NCBI GenBank assembly: GCA_025936825.1
Contig: JAICSO010000007.1
Location: 124,001 to 188,000, forward strand
From: Terriglobales bacterium
GTDB taxonomy: Bacteria; Acidobacteriota; Terriglobia; Terriglobales; Acidobacteriaceae
Direction: 5' to 3'
DNA length: 64,000 bases
Part shown: in pieces, positions 58,632 to 64,000 of the stretch
Position numbering within the stretch: position 1 is the first letter of the stretch
Layout of the letters: each line of letters starts with the position of its first letter
Translations under genes and position numbers: made by a program
Notes under the pieces: model-generated
What the model was told of the DNA's origin: nothing
Databases searched by the model: none
The model's input: the letters and a program-made list of their open reading frames with translations, nothing else

Positions 58632-60140
58632 CTACTTTCCCGGAATGATTTTATCCAGAATGCCCTTTTTCTTCTTGTGTTTGCTGGATGCGATCTGTTC
58701 GTCGGTGGCCAGGTCCTGGCTGGAGCCCTGAGAACTGCCAGAGCTAGCCGTGGCGCCGCCGCCATTCGTTCCACCCTGCGCGATTTCGTTGACCGCAGCA
58801 GGGGCTTGGGCGGGTTGGGCATCCTTCGCAACTGTCAGTTCATTGGGGTCGGGCGCCGTAGGTTGCGAATTCTGGTTGCTGGCGACCGGAAGTTCACTGG
58901 GATCAGGCTGGCTGCCCTCAGCAGCGTTGGTGTTACTGGAAGGTTGAGGATTCGGATTATCGGAGGTAGGCGCCTTCTGGTTCTCGGCGGGAGCAACGTT
59001 CACCTTCCCGATCATAACTTTGTTGTCAGCCGTCTGGCCGCTGATCACTCGAGTTTGAGCGGCCAGAAGATCTCTGGCGCTCACAAGATCCTGCGTCTGG
59101 AGGCTGGGGTCCCCAACTCGCGCCGCAGCGCTAACGTCCGGATGACGGCTGAATGCACCCATAACCGAGCCCATAGTTGTCTGCTCTCGGCGAGAAGCTT
59201 CTTCGGCTTTGTTTTGCGCGAGCATGGCCTTGGTCGGACGGGGCACGGGCTGTTTGAGCGCCACCAGCCGCGCGCGCGCGTCATCGGCGCGCTGCATCAC
59301 AGGGTAGCGAGTCAGAATCTTGTCGTAAGCTGCGCTGGCCTTCTGGACGGCATCGTTGATGTAACGTTCGCGTGCCAGTTCATCCGCCTTGCGCTGAGCT
59401 TCCGAAAGGTGTTTCTCCCTCTCCTCTATTTGCTTGGAACGCGTAAGCCCGACCTGACTCTCATACGACTGGCCGATCAGATAAAGCGCGTCGTCTGCTT
59501 TGCTGTAGAGCGGGTAGCGGTCGACCAAAGACTCTAAGCGGGCGATTGCGGCCGGATAGCTTTCGCGCAAATAGTAGAAACGGCCTACCCGGTACTCGCG
59601 CTCGGCAATCACCTCTTGCACCTGCATCAGCTTCTGCTTAGCTTCGGCGGCAATCTTTTGGTTGTCGGGGTATTGCAGAATGGTTTCGCGGTATTCCTGT
59701 TCGGCGCGCACGGCGTGAGCAAAATCGCGATCCGGCTTTTCCATCTCTGAGAAATGAATGTTCGCAATCTTCAGCTGCGCTTCAGCTGCTTCAGGAAGGT
59801 TGGGGAAGAACGTGATGAAGTCCTTGTACTCCTGCTCTGCCTGGGCCATGCCTGCGGTGCCACCTTCCGCGTACCAGGAATCGGCGAGCGCCAGTTTCGC
59901 GCGGGCGATGAACTCCGAATCCGGATAGGTCGCGATCAGCGTTTGCATGGTCATGCGGGCGACGTCAAAGCGGTTATGCTTCATCGCGTCCATGCCGCGA
60001 TCAAAAAGCACCTTGTCGGGCTGCTTGGAATCCACTTTGGCCAGCGGGTTGTTGACCTTCTTGTTGGTACAGGCAGTGGTCAGCGCCAGCATCGCGGCCA
60101 GCGCAATCACGGGAGTTCGCAAGGACATGAAAAACCTCAA
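58632..60140 (-). CDS. bamD: outer membrane protein assembly factor BamD with long C-terminal extension
   Basis: TTACTNKK lipobox-like start; LFDRGMDAMKHNRFDVARMTMQTLIATYPDSEF TPR region; disordered tail. Confidence 0.86.
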   Translation of the reverse strand: MRFFMSLRTPVIALAAMLALTTACTNKKVNNPLAKVDSKQPDKVLFDRGMDAMKHNRFDVARMTMQTLIATYPDSEFIARAKLALADSWYAEGGTAGMAQAEQEYKDFITFFPNLPEAAEAQLKIANIHFSEMEKPDRDFAHAVRAEQEYRETILQYPDNQKIAAEAKQKLMQVQEVIAEREYRVGRFYYLRESYPAAIARLESLVDRYPLYSKADDALYLIGQSYESQVGLTRSKQIEEREKHLSEAQRKADELARERYINDAVQKASAAYDKILTRYPVMQRADDARARLVALKQPVPRPTKAMLAQNKAEEASRREQTTMGSVMGAFSRHPDVSAAARVGDPSLQTQDLVSARDLLAAQTRVISGQTADNKVMIGKVNVAPAENQKAPTSDNPNPQPSSNTNAAEGSQPDPSELPVASNQNSQPTAPDPNELTVAKDAQPAQAPAAVNEIAQGGTNGGGATASSGSSQGSSQDLATDEQIASSKHKKKKGILDKIIPGK

Positions 60141-60208
60141 AAGGCTGTTTCGAGTTTCAGGTTTCTAATTTCGTGTGCGCGACCTGGTCTTGAAACTCGC
60201 AACTGGGT

Positions 60209-60898
60209 CTACACTTTCTGCATTGTGGCTTCCAATGCAGCCTTCAGCAAATTTTCGGCATTAATCTTAGGATCGCCGTGGCTGAATACCGCGTTGCCTG
60301 CCACCAAAATTTCTGCTCCGGCCCGAACTATTTGGGCCACTGTCTCAAGGGCCACTCCGCCATCGACTTCGATGCGGTAGTTCAGACGTCTCTGCTCGCG
60401 TAAGCTCCTGAGTTTGCTGAGCTTATGCAGCGAGTTAGGGATAAACGGCTGCGCTCCGAAACCCGGGTTCACCGACATCACCAGCACGTAATCCACAATA
60501 TCGAGCACTTCGGAAAGCATCTCCACCGGAGTTGCCGGATTGATCACAACTCCCGCCTGGCAACCGTGGTTTTTGACCAGGTTCAGAGTGCGATCCAAGT
60601 GGCGGCACGCCTCGAGATGCACCGACATCCAATCGGCGCCCGCATCCGCGAAAGCTGGAATGTAAAGATCAGGGTCCTCGATCATCAAATGACAATCGAG
60701 AGGGAGCTTGGTTGCCTTCCGCAGCGAACGCACCAACTGAGGTCCCAGCGTGATGTTCGGCACGAAATGACCATCCATGACATCGACATGAATAATCGTG
60801 CCGCCGCCTTCCGCTGCCCGGCTGACTTGCTCGCCCAGACGCGCGAAATCCGCCGACAAAATCGAGGGTGCTAGCTCAATCAAGCCTGGGACTCTCAA
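60209..60898 (-). CDS. rpe: ribulose-phosphate 3-epimerase
   Basis: LAPSILSADFARLGEQV, HVDVMDGHFVPNITLGP, VDGGV. Confidence 0.95.
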   Translation of the reverse strand: MRVPGLIELAPSILSADFARLGEQVSRAAEGGGTIIHVDVMDGHFVPNITLGPQLVRSLRKATKLPLDCHLMIEDPDLYIPAFADAGADWMSVHLEACRHLDRTLNLVKNHGCQAGVVINPATPVEMLSEVLDIVDYVLVMSVNPGFGAQPFIPNSLHKLSKLRSLREQRRLNYRIEVDGGVALETVAQIVRAGAEILVAGNAVFSHGDPKINAENLLKAALEATMQKV

Positions 60899-61021
60899 AG
60901 GAGAACGACTAGGCAGATTCTAGCACGGGGGCTGAGGGTACGAGCACTGGATTGGGGCCACGTCGCACGCCCCGAGTAGACATGGCTTGTACAGTTACGA
61001 ACATTGTCTGGGGTTTGCGCA

Positions 61022-61091
61022 CGACGTGCGACGGACGACGTGCGACTGGTTAGCGTTGTTTTTCGTACGACCTACGACGGACGACGTACGA
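61022..61091. repeat. two heptamer arrays: CGACGTG CGACGGA CGACGTG CGACTGG and CGTACGA CCTACGA CGGACGA CGTACGA
   Basis: Direct reading; upstream of kdsB. Confidence 0.85.
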
Positions 61092-61131
61092 CCCCTTGCC
61101 GTTTCTACCCAAAACCCTGAAACTACTCGCC

Positions 61132-61890
61132 ATGAAAGTGATCGCCGTCATTCCGGCACGGCTGGCGTCTACGCGGTTGCCGCGAAAAATGCTGCGGGAA
61201 ATCAACGGGCGCCCTTTGGCTCTGTGGGTTTACGACGCAGTTCGAAAGTGCAGCAGGCTGGATGATGTAATTTTGGCCACCGATTCGTCGGAGATCCTGC
61301 AAGCATGCACGAAGTACGGATGCGACGTTCGTATGACGTCTGACAAACACCGCAGCGGCACCGAGCGTGTTCACGAGATCTCGCAGTCTGTTGCCGCAGA
61401 CGTATACATCAACGTCCAAGGCGACGAGCCCATGGTCCGTACGGAACAGATCGACACCATAGTTGACCTGATGAGGGGTGCTCCACCACCTCTTTCCGCT
61501 TTTGGGCGAAGTGGGAGCGAAGAAACGGAAATCATGGTTGGCACTCTCATGACTCCCGCCAAACCAGAGGACATTTCCAACCCAAACGCCGTCAAAGTTG
61601 TGACCGATTCAAGCGGAAAAGCCTTGTACTTCTCTCGCGCGACCATTCCGCATGATCGCGATCGCACTTATCCGAAATATTTTAAGCACCTGGGAATTTA
61701 TGCCTATCGCAAACCCGCTCTGGACCGCTTTGTAAGCCTGCCGGAGTCGTCACTCGAGCGAGCCGAACGGCTGGAGCAGTTGCGGTTCCTGGAAAACGGC
61801 ATTTCGATCTACGCGGCAGAAACGCCGTTCGACAGTATTGGCGTGGATACAGAAGACGATTTTCAGAGGGTGCAGGGATTGCTCAAGTAA
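61132..61890 (+). CDS. kdsB: 3-deoxy-manno-octulosonate cytidylyltransferase
   Basis: MKVIAVIPARLASTRLPRKML, VYINVQGDEPMV, GIYAYRKPALDRF. Confidence 0.95.
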   Translation: MKVIAVIPARLASTRLPRKMLREINGRPLALWVYDAVRKCSRLDDVILATDSSEILQACTKYGCDVRMTSDKHRSGTERVHEISQSVAADVYINVQGDEPMVRTEQIDTIVDLMRGAPPPLSAFGRSGSEETEIMVGTLMTPAKPEDISNPNAVKVVTDSSGKALYFSRATIPHDRDRTYPKYFKHLGIYAYRKPALDRFVSLPESSLERAERLEQLRFLENGISIYAAETPFDSIGVDTEDDFQRVQGLLK

Positions 61891-61896
61891 AACCAC

Positions 61897-62200
61897 TCAC
61901 CACAGAGACACGGAGAGACAGAGAGGCCACTCTGTTCCCGCCGACAGAGAGTCGAACTCAGACTTCATTAAGTCAGGCTTCATTTAGGGATGTCATTCCG
62001 AGGAGCACAGCGACGAGGAACCTGCTGTTCTTCTGGCTTCTGCGGCGACGCATGAGAAAAGCAGGTTCCTCGTCGTTCCGCTACGCTCCACTCCTCGGAA
62101 TGACATAGCTATGAGATTCAGGTGTTGCCTCGCGTGAGATTTAGGCAGATCCGCGTTAATCCGCGGGAATGAAGTGCCGTTCTTTGTGCCTCTGTGGTGA
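61897..62200. repeat. nested inverted-repeat element (outer TCACCACAGAGACAC / GTGCCTCTGTGGTGA; inner TGTCATTCCGAGGAG... / ...CTCCTCGGAATGACA)
   Basis: Same architecture as 49542..49806; inner arms 61991..62026 and 62060..62105. Confidence 0.88.
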
Positions 62201-62206
62201 AAGACT

Positions 62207-63343
62207 TTAAGCATTAGCCTTCGCCCAGGCTTCCGCTGCGGAAACCCTACGCGCAATCGCGGGATGCGAGTGGAACCACCACTCCACCCATCGCGATGGC
62301 GTCCGCTCCGCCATGTTCTGCTGCGCCAGCTTGTTCATCGAAGAAATGAAGGGCTCGATCGAAGCGTGCTCGAAGGCATAACGATCCGCCTGGCGTTCGT
62401 TGTAGCGGGAGAATGCATTCATTGCGGGCATGAGCAGGAACGACAGTACGACGAAGGTCAGAATCACCAGCGGCAGGTTTGCGAAATCCGAAAGCTGCTC
62501 GAAGATGTGCCAGCGGTCCGAGGCATATTGCAGGACCCAATTTGCGGACCAGAATCCTACGAATGTGACCACCGCCTGCACCGCAATTCCCTTCATGATG
62601 TGCTTGTGCACGTGATGCCCGAGTTCGTGGGCGAGCACGGCTTCGATCTCGTCGGAAGAGTAGTTGTCGAGCAGCGTATCGGCGAGGATAATGCGGCGCG
62701 TGTTGCCAAGCCCGGTCAACGCGGCATTGGCTTTCTTGCTCTTCTCCGACAGCTGCCACTTGTAAACGCCGCGCACGCGAGTACCCGCGCGCTCGCCGAG
62801 ACGGATCAAGCGGGCCTTCAGTTCTTCATCGCGTAAAGGTTCGAATTTATAAAAAATCGGGAACAGTACCACTGGAGCCAGTTGCGCGAGAAGAACCGTG
62901 ACGACCAGAAATCCCAGCCACGCCAGCACCCACCAATATTCAGGAAAATGCCGAATGATGAAGTAAAGCAATTCAGCGAGCAAGCCGCCTAAAATGACCG
63001 CCAGCAAAAATCCTTTGGCTTCGTCCCACAGCCACGAGCGCAGCTTCTGGTTCGAGAGGTTGTAGCGCTGCTCCAGGCGGAAGCCGTAGTAGTCCATGCC
63101 CAAGCCAAGCACCCGGGCGATCACAATAAGGAAGAAGACATAGAGAAATACGGCAAGGCTGTAACTCTGGAAAGAGTTGCTGTAGGCGAGGTCGCGAATG
63201 GCGCCGGTCCAACCAGTCAGCAGAAGCACCAGCAGCAGCGCGAAGCCCAGCACAAAGTCGCCGATCCCAAGCCAGCGCTTGATGCGGTTGTATTTGCGCA
63301 CCTCGGGTGAGTCCGGAGGCGCAACTGTGCTGCTGGTAGCCAT
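62207..63343 (-). CDS. M48 family metallopeptidase (Ste24/CAAX protease-like)
   Basis: EAVLAHELGHHVHKHIMKG HEXXH motif; TM helices; NAFSRYNERQADRYAFEHA. Confidence 0.94.
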   Translation of the reverse strand: MATSSTVAPPDSPEVRKYNRIKRWLGIGDFVLGFALLLVLLLTGWTGAIRDLAYSNSFQSYSLAVFLYVFFLIVIARVLGLGMDYYGFRLEQRYNLSNQKLRSWLWDEAKGFLLAVILGGLLAELLYFIIRHFPEYWWVLAWLGFLVVTVLLAQLAPVVLFPIFYKFEPLRDEELKARLIRLGERAGTRVRGVYKWQLSEKSKKANAALTGLGNTRRIILADTLLDNYSSDEIEAVLAHELGHHVHKHIMKGIAVQAVVTFVGFWSANWVLQYASDRWHIFEQLSDFANLPLVILTFVVLSFLLMPAMNAFSRYNERQADRYAFEHASIEPFISSMNKLAQQNMAERTPSRWVEWWFHSHPAIARRVSAAEAWAKANA

Positions 63344-63424
63344 TTCCGTAGATTATTGCATCCAGCGCAAGCAGGCGCGAGATTCAGGAAGGGCAGCAGC
63401 GGAAGTAAGAAGGCATTACTGGAG

Positions 63425-63446
63425 CTACGGGCGCCCTCGCCCGTAG
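63425..63446. repeat. REP-like hairpin CTACGGGCG-CCCT-CGCCCGTAG
   Basis: Perfect 9-bp inverted repeat. Confidence 0.8.
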
Positions 63447-63512
63447 TCAGTTGCCGGTTCCCGGTTGTCAGCTTCCAGCAAAGCCGCTGAGAACTGAGGA
63501 GTGACAATTGAG

Positions 63513-64000
63513 CTATAAGGAGTGCACAAACTCTTCCGACTTCGCCAGAATCTCCTCAACCAATTCCGGTGATGCAGCTTCTGCGTAAATGCGTAGCAGC
63601 GGTTCCGTTCCCGACGCCCGGAACAGTACCCATGGTTCGGCGCCATTCCCGTTCGTTGAAGCATCGAGAAAGAACTTCACGCCGTCCATGCCTTCTTTTT
63701 TCAAAATCCCATACTTGCCGAGCTTGCTTGTCCCGTCAGCTTTGGCACGGGTGATGGCGCCATTCTTGACGTCATCCGAAATGTGCAGATCGCGGCGGCC
63801 GTAGTAATGCTGCCCGTACTCCTTCTGCAGATGCGCGACCAGAGCACCCAACGGCTTCTTCTCTTCGGCCATTACATTGGCGAGCAGAAGCGAATTCAGA
63901 ATGCCATCGCGCTCGGGAAGGTACCGCGAATACCCGATACCGCCGGACTCCTCGCCACCGATCACGATCTCGCGTTCCATCATGAGGTCGGCAATGTGCT
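63513..64000 (-). CDS. phosphoglucomutase/phosphomannomutase family, C-terminal part (runs off window edge)
   Basis: IVIGGEESGGIGYSRYLPERDGILNSLLLANVMA; WVLFRASGTEPLLRIYAEA; frame stays open to 64000. Confidence 0.9.
   Translation of the reverse strand, partial: HIADLMMEREIVIGGEESGGIGYSRYLPERDGILNSLLLANVMAEEKKPLGALVAHLQKEYGQHYYGRRDLHISDDVKNGAITRAKADGTSKLGKYGILKKEGMDGVKFFLDASTNGNGAEPWVLFRASGTEPLLRIYAEAASPELVEEILAKSEEFVHSL

Overview
The window looks like a chromosomal segment from an Acidobacteria-like genome (inferred from gene content and style), densely packed with housekeeping genes: tyrS, purN, rpiA, rsmB, fmt, def, aroC, lepA, pgsA, lexA, selD, ftsH, a NifS/IscS-type cysteine desulfurase, bamD, rpe, kdsB, tldD/pmbA-like genes, dehydrogenase-complex E1-beta and E2, and several two-component regulators. 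I see no prophage, transposase, CRISPR array, rRNA or tRNA. Two signals stand out. (1) selD (45892..47031, minus) appears to be a selenoprotein gene. The ORF track truncates it at 46944, but the frame continues upstream through one in-frame TGA (46978..46980) at the catalytic Cys position (MSDTKAVRLTATVKAAG-U-ASKLSP...). (2) The intergenic DNA carries a recurrent architecture: arrays of short degenerate repeats with a strict period (7, 8, 9 or 10 nt), usually as two inverted arms around a spacer. The sequence differs between loci. In two independent cases (9434..9902 and 43604..44139) the spacer holds a four-helix-bundle (23S rRNA intervening-sequence/S23-like) ORF, and ORF-less versions of related arrays occur elsewhere. 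This suggests an undescribed IVS-like or MITE-like element family. Other repeat classes are a REP-like GGGCG-AGGG-CGCCC hairpin with compensatory flank changes, nested TGTCATTCCGA inverted repeats, and repeat insertions kept in frame inside selD and rsmB. All family assignments come from reading the translations by eye; no searches were run.
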